DNA of 64,000 bases, from assembly GCA_963665975.1 (NCBI GenBank), contig OY762508.1, positions 62,001 to 126,000 on the forward strand. Reading direction: 5' to 3'. Position numbers and translations under genes: made by a program. Positions 1 to 10,519 of this stretch are shown piece by piece. The notes below the pieces were generated by a model. The model searched no databases, had not been told where the DNA came from, and was given only the letters and a program-made list of their open reading frames with translations. Source of the stretch: G963665975 sp963665975 (GTDB lineage: Bacteria; Bacteroidota; Rhodothermia; Rhodothermales; Bin80). Within the stretch, counting starts at the first letter, position 1. Every line of letters begins with the position of its first letter.

Positions 1-80
1 GGCAAATCCATATAAGCCCGATGTGTCACGCTGCAACCCCACAAAGGCTACACCCGATAGTCGGCATTGTCGCCCGCCGC

Positions 81-2738
81 ATGGCTGACCTGCTACGGAG
101 CGCCGGCGTATCCGTAGTGGTATCAATTATGATGGCGGGAATTGTCTGCGCGCAGATTACCGTTACAGAGACAGAGGAGGGAATCGAGATCTCCAATGGT
201 CTCGTAAAGGCCGCCTTCGCAACGGATTCCGCCGGGATAACGCAGGCGTTCTTTGCGGCCAGGGATGGACAGTGGGTGCGTGTTGCGGAGGCATTTCGGC
301 CGCCCAGTCCTCGACCAACCAATACGACTGCGTTGTACCTGGACCGATCCAATGAGCATGGACGTGCACTGCGCGTGGCAGAAGAGTATAGAATAATCGT
401 TTCCGATGTGCTGGAGACCGTTGAAGTGACGCAGCGTGATTCCGGCCAGGTGCAGGTAGAGCTGGTCGGCGAGACAGCGAAGGCGCGCGTCAGTCAAGTC
501 GTTATCCTTCGTACGGGAGAATCATCCGTACATATTGATGTCCGAGGCGAACTCCTGGATGACCCGCCACGCCTCGAGTATCTGCTCTCTCCCTTTGTTT
601 TCGCTGAGTCAGGGCCACCCGATTTCAGCCATGCCCCGGCCTACAAGCGCTCACCAGGTGACGTTATCGGAGATCGGGCTTTCTTTTCACCTGCTTCCAT
701 TGTGCAAACGGGTGACTTGCTTGCAGCAATTGTCCCCGACGTGGACCAAATCAACGAACACGCCGTGTTTGCTGAAGGGGCCCGGCCTCAAAAGCATCGT
801 TGGATTTTCGGCGTTCCCATCGACTCAAGCAGGATCTCCTTACCGGCTGTTCTGGACCTGGAGCTCGTCTCAGGGATGACCAGCAACCCGCTCTTGGCTT
901 ATGGCCTCATGGACGTAATAACGGAGCAGCATGTCTTCTGGCGGCACGAAAATGCAGGCGGCACGCTGGTTCGCACGCTGTCCGACAATGTCGTTCGCTA
1001 CGGCATGGATCTTCTCATCAGTGCCGATGCGGCCCCCAACCTTGGCTATCGCCAGGTCGCCAGTTTCCTGTGGCAACACTACGGCACACACTACATGCAG
1101 CGGCCCCGTCCGCAGGCCATGCCGTTTGCCGACTACGCCGAAGTGTTTTATCCAGCCAGCTTCGCGTACAAGGGCTACACCGTCGAACTTTTGGGCGGGT
1201 TACCTGAAATGGTTCACAGAGACCCAAGCGGCCCGGATTCCTTGGACTCCTGGCAGCAATGGGAGATGGCCGACCAGGCGATGGGAGCGTTGCGCCTTAC
1301 GGCTCCTCAGTGGTTCCATCTGGCCTACAACACGGCATGGTGGAATAATGTCGCCGATGCCACCGGGCTTTACTATTGGGGGCAGCAACTGAGCGACGCT
1401 TCACTTGTCGACAAGGCCCGGCGCATCGTCAATCTTACGCTTTCTGCACCGCAGAATGACGGCCTGTTCCCTTCGCTGTATGATCTTAATGAGCAGCACT
1501 GGAAGCGCAGCCTCTGGCGCTTTCCAAGCCAGGGGTATAATCCGGACGAAACTCGGAACTACTGGAACTGGGAAGACGGGGACTACCAGACTGCTTCTGC
1601 AAGTGTGACTGCGGGCTACTTAATGGAATTCTATCGCTTGTTCGAGCAGGATCCACGCATCCTGGAATACGTCCAGCACTACGGTGAATTCCTGATTGGC
1701 CGAATTGCATCGGATGGGAGCGTGCCTGCCTGGTTCGACGAGCATCTCAACGCTCGGCCAAGTATGCGTTGGAATGCTGAAGGCGGAGCGCACATGTGGG
1801 TCCTGAGCGAGCTGTTTCGCGCAACAGGAGAGGAGCGGTTCATGGATGCGGCAACGAAAGCCGCGCAGTTTTTGCTGGACGAAGTCCTGCCTACGCATCG
1901 ATGGGTCGATTTCGAGGCCCTTTACTCGTGCGCAGTGAAGGCCGAGAGTTTTTTTGATACACGGACAGGGCAGCCGCCACGCAACGCAATGGCCATGTCC
2001 TGGGCCCTTCAGGGCTTTGTCTCTCTCTATGAAACAACCGGCGAGCAACAATTCCTGGATGCGGCAGAAGCTGTTGCGGACTATGCCAGCCTATTGCAGA
2101 CGGTCTGGGCGCCTCACTACATTATCACCGCTTATCCGTTTGGCGGATTTTCCTCGCAAATTGGTGATGCCGAATGGCTTGATCAGCGAGATCACCGTTT
2201 TGCTGGAATATTCGTGCGTCTGGGACTAATGACTGGCCGTCAGGATCTCATTGAGCGAGGGATTGCGGCTGCGCGTTCCTCGTTGGCGCTTGTCACCCAC
2301 CCCCGTCATGTGGAAAATGGCATATATAACACCCCCACATTCCCGCTTGGGCTGGGACCGGAAAACATTGACCATGAAGGCTTTCCTCAGACCCCCCTCC
2401 GTTCTGGACCAAGCTGGGCCGAGGTAGGAGGGCTTATGGCCGCTGCGGATGTGCTGCGGCAGCTAGGCGGTCTATACGTAAACGTAGAGAATGACCTGGC
2501 TGTAGGCGTAGATGGGCTGGCTGTCCAATTTTCTGGGCTTCAAAACCGAACGCTGACCATAGAGATTTCCGAGCTTCTTTCCGCGCTTCCGGTGGCCTAT
2601 GACAAGCCCTACGAGGTAATCCTCAAGGTCGAAGGCCTGCCGGATGAAGGTCCATATGATCTGGTCATTGGAGACCGGGCTCCCGTTACCCTTACAGAAG
2701 CCCAACTTGCTGCTTATCCGATTGAAATCCAGCCATGA
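81..2738 (+). CDS. Secreted alpha/alpha-toroid (six-hairpin glycosidase-like) protein
   Basis: Large exported protein, about 885 residues from the ATG at 81. The frame is also open from an ATG at 21, but the 81 start puts a clean signal peptide first: an MADLLRS-type charged start, a hydrophobic stretch, and a likely cleavage after VCA before QITVTE. The N-terminal third (to about residue 330) is beta-rich. The middle and C-terminal part has repeated helical hairpins with many Trp/Tyr/His residues (NTAWWNN, YNPDETRNYWNWEDGDY, WNAEGGAHMW), typical of alpha/alpha-barrel glycosidases and polysaccharide lyases. A short beta tail follows. The exact CAZy family and the catalytic acids are not recognised. 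The neighbours (DUF6786 lipoprotein, GH116) support a role in glycan breakdown in the periplasm or at the cell surface. Confidence 0.7.
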   Translation: MADLLRSAGVSVVVSIMMAGIVCAQITVTETEEGIEISNGLVKAAFATDSAGITQAFFAARDGQWVRVAEAFRPPSPRPTNTTALYLDRSNEHGRALRVAEEYRIIVSDVLETVEVTQRDSGQVQVELVGETAKARVSQVVILRTGESSVHIDVRGELLDDPPRLEYLLSPFVFAESGPPDFSHAPAYKRSPGDVIGDRAFFSPASIVQTGDLLAAIVPDVDQINEHAVFAEGARPQKHRWIFGVPIDSSRISLPAVLDLELVSGMTSNPLLAYGLMDVITEQHVFWRHENAGGTLVRTLSDNVVRYGMDLLISADAAPNLGYRQVASFLWQHYGTHYMQRPRPQAMPFADYAEVFYPASFAYKGYTVELLGGLPEMVHRDPSGPDSLDSWQQWEMADQAMGALRLTAPQWFHLAYNTAWWNNVADATGLYYWGQQLSDASLVDKARRIVNLTLSAPQNDGLFPSLYDLNEQHWKRSLWRFPSQGYNPDETRNYWNWEDGDYQTASASVTAGYLMEFYRLFEQDPRILEYVQHYGEFLIGRIASDGSVPAWFDEHLNARPSMRWNAEGGAHMWVLSELFRATGEERFMDAATKAAQFLLDEVLPTHRWVDFEALYSCAVKAESFFDTRTGQPPRNAMAMSWALQGFVSLYETTGEQQFLDAAEAVADYASLLQTVWAPHYIITAYPFGGFSSQIGDAEWLDQRDHRFAGIFVRLGLMTGRQDLIERGIAAARSSLALVTHPRHVENGIYNTPTFPLGLGPENIDHEGFPQTPLRSGPSWAEVGGLMAAADVLRQLGGLYVNVENDLAVGVDGLAVQFSGLQNRTLTIEISELLSALPVAYDKPYEVILKVEGLPDEGPYDLVIGDRAPVTLTEAQLAAYPIEIQP

Positions 2739-3044
2739 GTCGTTCGATCAGCCGGAAAACGACTGCCTCGCCTGGCATGTGGCCGGCGGATTGGGCTTGC
2801 CTTGCGGCGGCATTAATTCGCGTGCGCTTCTCTGTTTCCCGCCCGGTTCCTGCGGGCGGTGATTCAGCGCGTGCGCAAATCCGGCCGCCTGGTGAAGGGG
2901 CCCTTACCCTGATTCCATGCAGCGTAGCGCCGCCGGAAACTACCGATGCTCATGGGGCCACACTGCCCGTAACGGTCTAGCCGGACAACAGGGTGGAGTA
3001 GAGCGACGACAATATCCCGCCACCTTTAAGAATCCAGGTAAACC
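2739..3044. other. Intergenic gap, no supported gene
   Basis: About 300 bases between two secreted-protein genes. An 81-codon frame starts at an ATG overlapping the preceding stop (2735-2980), but its Pro/Ala-rich translation resembles nothing recognised and it has no ribosome site. I do not call it a gene. Confidence 0.5.
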
Positions 3045-4286
3045 ATGAAATACGGTTTGTTACAAAGCTTGCTCTTGCCAGTGCTGCTCATAGGATGCAA
3101 CCAGTCGGAAAAGACCATGGAGAGAGAGTTGGAGACCGGTACGTCGACGTTCGGTGATGATGTAGCCTTTCTTGAAAAGCACACGGACTTGGTTATCCTC
3201 TCTGATGAAGTCGGGGAGGCACAAGTGGCCATGAGTCCGGCCATGCAAGGGCGTGTACTCACCAGCACTGCAGCAGGAAGCAACGGGCTCAGTTTTGGCT
3301 GGATCAATAGGGAGGTGATTGCCTCTGGCGAGCGACAGGAACACATTAACGTGTTCGGTGGCGAGGACCGCTTCTGGCTCGGACCTGAAGGCGGCCAGTT
3401 TTCAATCTACTTCAAGGAAGGTGATCCGTTTGATCTCGACCACTGGTATGTGCCGGCAGCCATTGACTGGGAGCCTTTCTCGACCGTGGAGCTAGAGCGT
3501 GACAGGATTTCCTTCGAGAAATCAATGCAGCTGCAAAACTATTCCGGAACGTCCTTTGACCTCCGGGTGGATCGCGATGTCCGTTTGATCAATTTGATGC
3601 AGGTGCAGACACACTTGGGTCTGGAGCTCGACCCTGCGGTCAGTGTCGTGGCGTTTGAGACCATCAATACGGTCACAAACACCGGTAGTGAGGCCTGGGT
3701 ACGAGAGAGCGGACTACTTTCTATCTGGATCCTGAGTATGTACAATCCGTCGCCTGCAACCACCGTAGTTATTCCGTACGCGGCCGGCACCGAAGAAGAG
3801 CGTGGACCGATTGTTAACGCAGCTTATTTCGGCGACGTGCCACCGGATCGACTTGCCGTGGATGACGACGTTATCTTCTTCAAGGGTGACGGCGAATTCC
3901 GCAGCAAAATCGGACTGTCCAAGTCGCGGAGCATGCCCACTTTCGGCAGTTACGACGGCGCCAATCGTGCACTTACACTAGTACAGTACACGATGCCGGA
4001 AGAAGTCGCTGATTATGTTAATTCCATGTGGGAATTACAAGACGATCCCTACGCAGGAGACGTTGTCAACAGCTACAACGATGGTCCGCCTGCCCCGGGC
4101 GTCGCCCCTCTGGGTCCGTTCTACGAGCTCGAGACTTCCTCGCCGGCCATGGCGCTGGAGCCAGGTGAAGCACATACGCATGTGCATAGAACGATCCATT
4201 TGCAGGGAGCGGAAGATGCGTTAAACAGCGTTGCCGTAGCAGCTCTTGGCAAGTCGCTGGCGGAAATAGGTGCGGCATTTGAGTAG
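3045..4286 (+). CDS. DUF6786-like lipoprotein
   Basis: 413-residue lipoprotein. The N-terminus is a short lipoprotein signal with lipobox LLIGC, so the mature protein begins at Cys18. The rest has no membrane segment. The run through FGGEDRFWLGPEGGQFSIYF and the all-beta, aldose-epimerase-like texture agree with the DUF6786 proteins common in Bacteroidota, whose function is not established. It sits between a secreted toroid protein and a GH116 glycosidase in the same direction, so a role in binding or processing sugars is reasonable inference only. The family assignment is from memory of the motif pattern. Confidence 0.65.
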   Translation: MKYGLLQSLLLPVLLIGCNQSEKTMERELETGTSTFGDDVAFLEKHTDLVILSDEVGEAQVAMSPAMQGRVLTSTAAGSNGLSFGWINREVIASGERQEHINVFGGEDRFWLGPEGGQFSIYFKEGDPFDLDHWYVPAAIDWEPFSTVELERDRISFEKSMQLQNYSGTSFDLRVDRDVRLINLMQVQTHLGLELDPAVSVVAFETINTVTNTGSEAWVRESGLLSIWILSMYNPSPATTVVIPYAAGTEEERGPIVNAAYFGDVPPDRLAVDDDVIFFKGDGEFRSKIGLSKSRSMPTFGSYDGANRALTLVQYTMPEEVADYVNSMWELQDDPYAGDVVNSYNDGPPAPGVAPLGPFYELETSSPAMALEPGEAHTHVHRTIHLQGAEDALNSVAVAALGKSLAEIGAAFE

Positions 4287-4490
4287 TAGCTGCAGCATGG
4301 AGCCATCGCCGATGGTCGCTGCGCTGATTGCTCTCGGTGAGCATTGCCGGTGACTTTAGCAGAGACGTCAACAATCGGGGTCGTTAAAAGGGAGGGGCAC
4401 TCAGCAAGGCCGCACCAGCAATTGGCTAGCCGCCTATCCACAACAGCGTACCTGTACTACTTTCGGTCTTGTCAACAGAACCGGTATCGC

Positions 4491-7133
4491 ATGATGATTA
4501 AGCAGATTGCGCCGATTGCGGTTATCACCCTGATAGCATTCTCGGCTTGTAAAACTCCTACTTCGCCTACCGTGTGGCATGCTGACTGGCCTATCCTCAA
4601 GACATACTCGGGCAAGTACCTGGACAAAGTCGCCATGCCGCTCGGAGGGATTGGCACCGGGACGGTATCGCTAGGCGGTCGGGGGGATCTGCGTGACTGG
4701 GAAATCATGAACAGAGGGGCGCTGGGTTATCTGCCCGCGTTCAAGCTGGTTGCGCCTACGATAGCCAATGGCCCATTTTTCGCACTTTACTACAAGCAGC
4801 CGGATAGCACGGGAAGAATCCGGGTATTGGAGGGCCCGGTTCCCGCAGAAGATTACAGTGGAGACTGGGGTGCCGACGCAGTCAATTCAGGTTTCCCGCG
4901 TTTTCAAGCCACTTCATTCGCGGCAGCATACCCGCTTGCCCAAGTAGATTTCAAACACTCGAACGTGCCCATGAACGTTCGATTGGAGGCCTTCAATCCT
5001 CTTATTGTGGGTAACGCGGACAAGAGTGGCATCCCGGTGGCGATCCTGCGGTACGTGCTTACCAATACTTCCAACGAGCCACTGGAGGCGGCCATTGGTG
5101 GCATGGTTCCCAATTACATCGGCGCAGATGGATGGAGTGGCACTCCGGTCAGGAATGTGAACGAATATCGCTCTGATGCCGGGATATCCGGTATCTACAT
5201 GACCTCCGAAGGTGTTGATTCGCTGGACGTGAACTGGGGGACCATGGCTCTCACGACAACTGAATCGGCCACCGTTACGCATCGAACGTCATGGGCGCCG
5301 CTCGGCTGGAACTGGACATTTCGGGAATTCTGGGATGACTTCATCGAAGACGGTGAACTGGTCGACCATCCGGACACCGCGCGCGTCATTCAAACACCTC
5401 CCGCCACGGTTGCGGTCAAGGTTGCCCTGGAGCCGGGTGAGACCTCAGCCATCACGTTCATGCTGAGTTGGCACTTTCCGAATCGTCGGGCCTGGGATCA
5501 CGGCGTCCACCATGCGGGACAATTCGGGGGGACGGAGATCGTAGGGAATTACTATACCACGCTATACGATGACGCCTGGGATGTCGCCGTGCAGACGATG
5601 GCTCAACTGGAAGAATTGGAGACGGAAACGGTGCAGTTTGTCAGGACGCTTGTCGCAAGTGACGCGCCTGAGGTTCTCAAGGAGGCCGGGTTGTTTAATC
5701 TCAACAACCTGCGCAGCCAAACGGTCTTTCGAACGGCGGATGGCCTTCCATTCGGTTTTGAGGGAACCGGTAGTATCCAGGGAACCAAGATTGGCGCCTC
5801 GAAGAGTTCAGGATGGGGATTCGGTACATGCTTTCACGTCTGGAACTACGAATCTACCACTCCCTTTTTGTTCGGAGACCTGGCGCTGAAATTCCGCGAA
5901 GTGGAATTCGTGCATTCCGTCAATGACGATGGCGCCATGAGTCACCGCGTCGGGCTTCCTATCGACAAGCGAGCCAGGAGCTTCCAGCGTTGGGCGGCGG
6001 ACGGCCAAATGGGCACGCTGATAAAGATGTATCGCGACTGGCAACTCTCGGGCGACGACGAAATGTTGAGAATGTGGTGGCCTAACATCCGAAAGGCGAT
6101 GAGCTTTGCCTGGACCGGCATCTGGGACCAGGACAAGGATGGGGTGATGGAGGGCAGTCAGCACAACACAATGGATATCAATTACCTGGGCCCGAATCCT
6201 CAAATGGCCGGATGGTATCTGGGAGCTTTGCGGGCATCGGAAGAAATGGCTCGACATGTTGGGGATGATGCGTTTGCCGAAGAGACCAGGGACTTGTATG
6301 AACGAGGCCGAGCCTGGATTGACGACAATATTTTCAATGGTGAATACTACGAGCACCACATTCCCGAAGGTACGAGCAAAGTCGCCCAACTTGGCAAGGG
6401 GTGCCTTGTCGACCAACTGGTTGGCCAATACCTGTCCCATACGGCCGGGCTAGGCCATGTGCTGGACAAGGACAACGTGCAGACGACACTCCGAAGTATC
6501 ATGAAATACAATTATATCGACGATTTCAATGAGCACTTCAACACGTTCAGGAGTTTCGGGCTAGGCAACGAAGCGGGACTTCTCATGGCAAGCTACCCGC
6601 GTGGCGAACTGCTGGATTTCCCGTTTCCATACTATACCGAAATCATGACGGGCTTCGAATACAGCACCGCCGCGCACATGATATACGAAGGTCAAGTTGA
6701 TGCGGGATTGCAAGTATTTCGGGCCATCCGCAATCGCTATGATGGCCACAAGAGGAATCCGTTCAACGAAGGGGAGTACGGGCATCGGTATGCGAGAGCT
6801 ATGGCAGCCTGGGCGGGACTGCTGGCCTATACCGGCTTCCAATACTCCGCTGTTGATAATCGAATGGCCTTCAAGCCTGAGTTGGGCAAGTATTTCTGGT
6901 CAAACGGATACTTGTATGGAAGCGTACTCATCTCCGGACAAGGCAGTCAGAGATCAGTCACCCTGCGTCCGCTGAATGGGGACCTGACTTTGGACCGGTT
7001 TGAGCTCAGCGATTACGGAAACAGGGATTTTCCTGATGGACTGACGCTTCCAAAGGGTGAAGCCACGACGTTTGCCGTTGAAGCGGAGAGTGCGCCATCG
7101 AAGGCACAAGAGAATCGTTCGGCGGATTATTGA
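4491..7133 (+). CDS. GH116-family (GBA2-like) glycosyl hydrolase, lipoprotein
   Basis: About 880 residues. GH116 enzymes are retaining beta-glucosidases, beta-xylosidases or glucosylceramidases with an N-terminal beta-sandwich and a C-terminal alpha/alpha barrel. Evidence is the N-terminal signature MPLGGIGTGTVSLGGRGDLRDW, typical of GBA2-like proteins. The barrel carries CFHVWNYESTTPF (around 5832-5868) and EGSQHNTMDINYLGPNPQM (around 6150-6205), the regions where the family places its nucleophile Glu and acid/base Asp. The frame is open from 4344, but the Met codons at 4491/4494 give a proper lipoprotein signal (IAVITLIAFSAC), so I start there. It probably acts outside the cytoplasm on beta-linked glycosides supplied with the two upstream secreted proteins. 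The precise substrate cannot be read from the sequence. Confidence 0.85.
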   Translation: MMIKQIAPIAVITLIAFSACKTPTSPTVWHADWPILKTYSGKYLDKVAMPLGGIGTGTVSLGGRGDLRDWEIMNRGALGYLPAFKLVAPTIANGPFFALYYKQPDSTGRIRVLEGPVPAEDYSGDWGADAVNSGFPRFQATSFAAAYPLAQVDFKHSNVPMNVRLEAFNPLIVGNADKSGIPVAILRYVLTNTSNEPLEAAIGGMVPNYIGADGWSGTPVRNVNEYRSDAGISGIYMTSEGVDSLDVNWGTMALTTTESATVTHRTSWAPLGWNWTFREFWDDFIEDGELVDHPDTARVIQTPPATVAVKVALEPGETSAITFMLSWHFPNRRAWDHGVHHAGQFGGTEIVGNYYTTLYDDAWDVAVQTMAQLEELETETVQFVRTLVASDAPEVLKEAGLFNLNNLRSQTVFRTADGLPFGFEGTGSIQGTKIGASKSSGWGFGTCFHVWNYESTTPFLFGDLALKFREVEFVHSVNDDGAMSHRVGLPIDKRARSFQRWAADGQMGTLIKMYRDWQLSGDDEMLRMWWPNIRKAMSFAWTGIWDQDKDGVMEGSQHNTMDINYLGPNPQMAGWYLGALRASEEMARHVGDDAFAEETRDLYERGRAWIDDNIFNGEYYEHHIPEGTSKVAQLGKGCLVDQLVGQYLSHTAGLGHVLDKDNVQTTLRSIMKYNYIDDFNEHFNTFRSFGLGNEAGLLMASYPRGELLDFPFPYYTEIMTGFEYSTAAHMIYEGQVDAGLQVFRAIRNRYDGHKRNPFNEGEYGHRYARAMAAWAGLLAYTGFQYSAVDNRMAFKPELGKYFWSNGYLYGSVLISGQGSQRSVTLRPLNGDLTLDRFELSDYGNRDFPDGLTLPKGEATTFAVEAESAPSKAQENRSADY

Positions 7134-7398
7134 GCGCTGCTCGAAACCTGTGTGGGAGGGCACGTGATCGAGGCGCCCCGCATGGCGGCGTTCCGCTAGC
7201 GGACAGCGTTTGATTTTGCGAACCGATGCCCATGACCGGCTACCCCCCTGAGCAACTCATCGCCGAGGCCGCGTCTAGGCCCTCGGTGCGATGAGGATGC
7301 GCTCCTTTCCACTCCCAACGACGTGGCTAACTACCTGAAGTGGAGCAAAGTCACAATTGGCGCGCCCAAGCCAAGGGGAGTCTCCCGGACGGAAGAGA

Positions 7399-8547
7399 TC
7401 AGCACCGATGAACCTCAACCGACTCGACACCAAGGTCATCCGTTACTTTCAGTACGAGGTGACCGGGAATCACGGACAAGAGGGCTTGACCCGGTGCCAA
7501 CGTAATCCGGCTGACTAGCTGCCCTTCGGTATCTACGATATCCCAAATCTGATCCTGCCCGCCTGGAGTCCGACGCACCCACAATAGGTCGTCCGGCCCG
7601 TCCAGGAGCTTGAACATCAGCGGGTGGTGTCTGGGAAAGTCAACGGTTCGCCGTGCCTTTTCTCTCAGGGGCTCGAATACCCGCTGCCCGAAAAATTCCT
7701 GTGGGATTTCGTTCTGAAGCCAGTACTCCCGGTCTGCCTCGGTGATTTCGAACCGATCATCAAGAGCAAGCGATATCACAGACTTCAGGGCGCCATCGAA
7801 ACCTAAAACCCTGATGTCTGAATCCGATCCCTGCCAAAACGCGACGCCTCCAGCAACGGATGTCCATCGCGATGTCGGTGAGTACGGAGACGAAAGTGTA
7901 AGGCCCGGTGCTCCCTCTGCCGTGAGACGCAAGGTAGCCGTACGCTGGGCGAAAACGATCACCGTGTCCTGATGAACCGGATCCTCGCTGGCGCTGGGCC
8001 CGAACGACCGGGCGATGATGCTTCGTTCGTTGCCCATGGGCACGGACAAACCGAACAGGACCCTGTCACCCCCGGCCCGATCAAGCCGCCGAGCGAAATT
8101 GGGAGGCATTCCGAAATCCTGCAGCGATACGGTGCGCACCAAATCACCCGTGACCTCGAAGATGGACAGCCTGCCCCGATTGCCATCAAGCGCGTAAACA
8201 TGATTGCCTATCAACTCCAACCCAGAGGATGACAGGAATTCACCGGGGCCTTCGCCGTCCTGCCCCCAGCTTTGCAGGTGGGTACCGTCGGCAAGATCGA
8301 AGAGGTGAATCCTTGGAGCGGTCCCGGTGAACACGGCTAGATGAATATCGTCGGTACTCACTGCCCTCACATTATGCCAGAGAAGGGTATCTCCGTCAAG
8401 ACGGTAGAGAGGATCACGATCAATGCAAGTCTGCTGCCCGGCACTGACTACAGGAGTCACAAGTGCCGCTGTGAGTAGAGCGATACAGCTCCTAAATGCC
8501 CAAGTCGGAATCATCTTTCTTGATACACTCTTTGTCTGAGCTTTCAC
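7399..8547 (-). CDS. 6-bladed beta-propeller secreted protein
   Basis: 382 residues with an N-terminal signal peptide (alternative start at 8514). It carries the hallmark of these propellers, GQDGEGPGEF, followed by blades of the type VYALDGNRGRLSIFE. Proteins of this family (NHL-like, 350-420 residues, often lipoproteins) are numerous in Bacteroidota and Rhodothermota and have no assigned function. This window has four intact members (also at 11354, 18698 and 37309) plus a decayed one near 30.4-31.0 kb. Here the mature N-terminus is not lipidated. It is convergent with the GH116 gene and isolated from other genes. Confidence 0.8.
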   Translation of the reverse strand: MKAQTKSVSRKMIPTWAFRSCIALLTAALVTPVVSAGQQTCIDRDPLYRLDGDTLLWHNVRAVSTDDIHLAVFTGTAPRIHLFDLADGTHLQSWGQDGEGPGEFLSSSGLELIGNHVYALDGNRGRLSIFEVTGDLVRTVSLQDFGMPPNFARRLDRAGGDRVLFGLSVPMGNERSIIARSFGPSASEDPVHQDTVIVFAQRTATLRLTAEGAPGLTLSSPYSPTSRWTSVAGGVAFWQGSDSDIRVLGFDGALKSVISLALDDRFEITEADREYWLQNEIPQEFFGQRVFEPLREKARRTVDFPRHHPLMFKLLDGPDDLLWVRRTPGGQDQIWDIVDTEGQLVSRITLAPGQALLSVIPGHLVLKVTDDLGVESVEVHRC

Positions 8548-9800
8548 TGTCCACGTGTGAGCGGTGCGGGATGCTTTGCGCTTTCGCCTGTATAGGGGCC
8601 CATAGCACGGTTACGAGGGCTACTAAGGCTGCTTTCAAGTGTTCCTCCGTGTGTGGACCAGCAGTTCCAAAATTAGATCCAAGTTGAGGCTACGGGAGTA
8701 GTTTTTCCGTGGAAAGCATTGATGGGTGTGTGAAGCGGTAATAACGGCCATCCGATGCCCTGAAACGGGTTTTTTCTTGTCTGTTGCGAAGAATTGGATC
8801 CCAAATTTGCAATTGCTGTGTGTAGGCGTATCAGATGGTGCTTGATCGGGTAGTTTGCGTTTTTTCGGAATCTACCGGCCTCTCCACCGTGCTTTGGGGA
8901 CCGGTTCCTGCCGTTTTTTCGCCTTATTTGGTGCCAAGCGGCGCGCGTTGCCTGTTCGGGGGTCATGAGTGGTTCAGTTATGGCAGTTGGTCAAAATAGT
9001 TTTGGTCGTAATCGTTCGGGTGCTTCGCCACGTTGAGCGCGGCAGCGTGTGAGTGCCAATCGTCCGGGAAACCGGCTTCGGCAATCGCAGCGCGCGCTAT
9101 AACAAAGCGGGCGTCTGGGGTTGTCGTGTTCTCTTCGGGCACTGGCGGGTCGCCTCTGCGCCTCCGCTTTTTTGCCCGATTCTTGGCGCGCCGAATGGCC
9201 CGAAATGCTACTTCCTCCATTTCGTGGATAGTATGTGAGCGGGGTTCGGTCATGGTTTTGGTTTGGTTCTGGTTGCGGCAAAGCTGGCGGCTGACTGCTC
9301 AGCCCACGAGGGGCCGCGCAGAAACGCGCAGCCCACAATGGCTTCCGTGATGGCGGCATTGGCAATCGCAAGACGGGCGCGAAAGCTGCTGATATCCTAT
9401 CGGGATTCGCGGGCGCTATCGATGGCAGCAATGCCATGGTTTCTGAGGCGGCTAAAGATGCGCTTTCCGTTTCTCACATGTTATGTATGTTCCATTGGTC
9501 ATGTAAGGGAGTACAGGTTTGTTTTCGGAGGTAATGGGGACTCATTCGTTATCGGGGTTTCCGACCTCGGCCTGCATATCGAACCAATCCGCGGTATCCG
9601 TTACAGGATCGGGCATGTCGCGGCACACGTCACGCGGATAACCGGTGTCCGCCAGCGCTTGCACGCTATGCGCAAGCGCTCGGCAATGCGCGTTACCGGG
9701 CCTGCCTTGTCGTGGAGTGCGGCAAGCGCTGTTCGGAAGGCCTCTTCGTGTGTCGGCCGCGTCATGCGGTCGGGGTTGTGGGATGAACGGCAAGGCTTGG
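8548..9800. other. Decayed mobile-element cargo, no firm gene
   Basis: Over 1.2 kb between the propeller and the recombinase relic. Short minus-strand frames continue past the recombinase. One reads MTRPTHEEAFRTALAALHD and then appears frameshifted into TADWFDMQAEVGNPDNE (9542-9765). Another holds FRARLAIANAAITEA (about 9330-9375), which resembles DARFVIARAAIAEA in the ORF at 8978-9253. This looks like eroded small cargo genes, but none except the 8978 ORF is open over a useful length. Confidence 0.4.
8978..9253 (-). CDS. Hypothetical small protein downstream of recombinase relic
   Basis: 91-residue frame beginning MTEPRSHTIHEMEEVAFRA, with a highly basic central stretch (KNRAKKRRRR) and an acidic tail. 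It is not recognised. It lies in the same direction as the broken tyrosine recombinase and shares the segment (R)xxIAxAAIxEA with an adjacent broken frame, suggesting a pair of small related cargo genes. It could equally be a chance frame. Confidence 0.3.
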   Translation of the reverse strand: MTEPRSHTIHEMEEVAFRAIRRAKNRAKKRRRRGDPPVPEENTTTPDARFVIARAAIAEAGFPDDWHSHAAALNVAKHPNDYDQNYFDQLP

Positions 9801-9819
9801 AATACGAAGCCTGGTAGCG

Positions 9820-10490
9820 AAGGCGCGCCGTTCCGGAACGCGCCGCCAGTTTGTGTTGCGCATAGCGTAGAACCATCCGTGAGGATTGTCAGCGACCGTC
9901 GCGCTGCGCCTCGGCCAACGTAGCACCACAGCTAACGAGGGACTGCGCGGAGCCAACACGAACGCTGTGACTTGTGAGCCGGCCTTCAAGACCGGCAGCC
10001 TCAGCGCGAGTGCGCAAAATACGACCATCGGAACGGACGTTTATGGCATCGCTGCCGACCTTGCCGGTTGCACCTCGCGCAATTCTCCGAAATAGCGGGC
10101 CGTCCTGGATGCCTGCGGATTCAAGCCACGTGACGATGCGTTGCACCGCGCACGGGCCGAGATACAGGCTGCACCCTTCCCCGGTCTTATCTGTCTTGGA
10201 TGCGCGGACATGAATGCGCCCGGAGCCGTCGGCGTCTACCGCTGTGTCCGCCACCGTGAGGCTGCCTGCCGGATCGGGCCTGGATTGTATCTTGGCACGG
10301 TAACGAATAGTGGCGAGCGTAAGCGCGCAAGTGTCCGCCGATTTACCGCCACGCTCGAACAAGCCCGTGAGGTAGTCGGCTATGGCTTCGTCATATTCTT
10401 CAGGGCCTCTGGAGTGACGATCATCCCATTGCCGGTGCGTCGTCTCATTTGCGGCGCGAGTGTTGGCTGGTATAAATGCCTCCACGAGGT
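9820..10490 (-). pseudogene. Tyrosine recombinase (phage integrase family), degraded
   Basis: Reading minus, an N-terminal SAM-like part (AFIPANTRAANETTHRQWDD) is followed by a catalytic-domain part with VRASKTDKTGEGCSLYLGP, DGPLFRRI and the HSVRVGSAQSL box, as expected for an integrase that cuts and rejoins DNA at att sites. Two lesions are visible. The frame jumps from DPAGSLT directly to the KTDKTGEG strand, so the segment that should carry the first catalytic Arg is missing. An in-frame TGA at 9889-9891 stands exactly where the family has the Trp of GRW. After that stop the same frame continues QSSRMVLRYAQHKLAARSG, the expected region with the catalytic Tyr. The upstream end abuts a transposase fragment on the other strand. 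Confidence 0.75.
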
Positions 10491-10519
10491 ACGTCATGGC
10501 GGCTTCGTTGCGGGCGAGC

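Noticed and set aside
2735..2980. 81-codon ORF overlapping the end of the first gene (ATGA).
   Set aside because: Low-complexity Pro/Ala/Arg translation, no family resemblance, no ribosome site of its own.
9263..9817. 184-codon plus-strand ORF opposite the recombinase cargo region.
   Set aside because: The recognisable text (integrase end, small cargo frames) is on the minus strand. The plus frame is its shadow.
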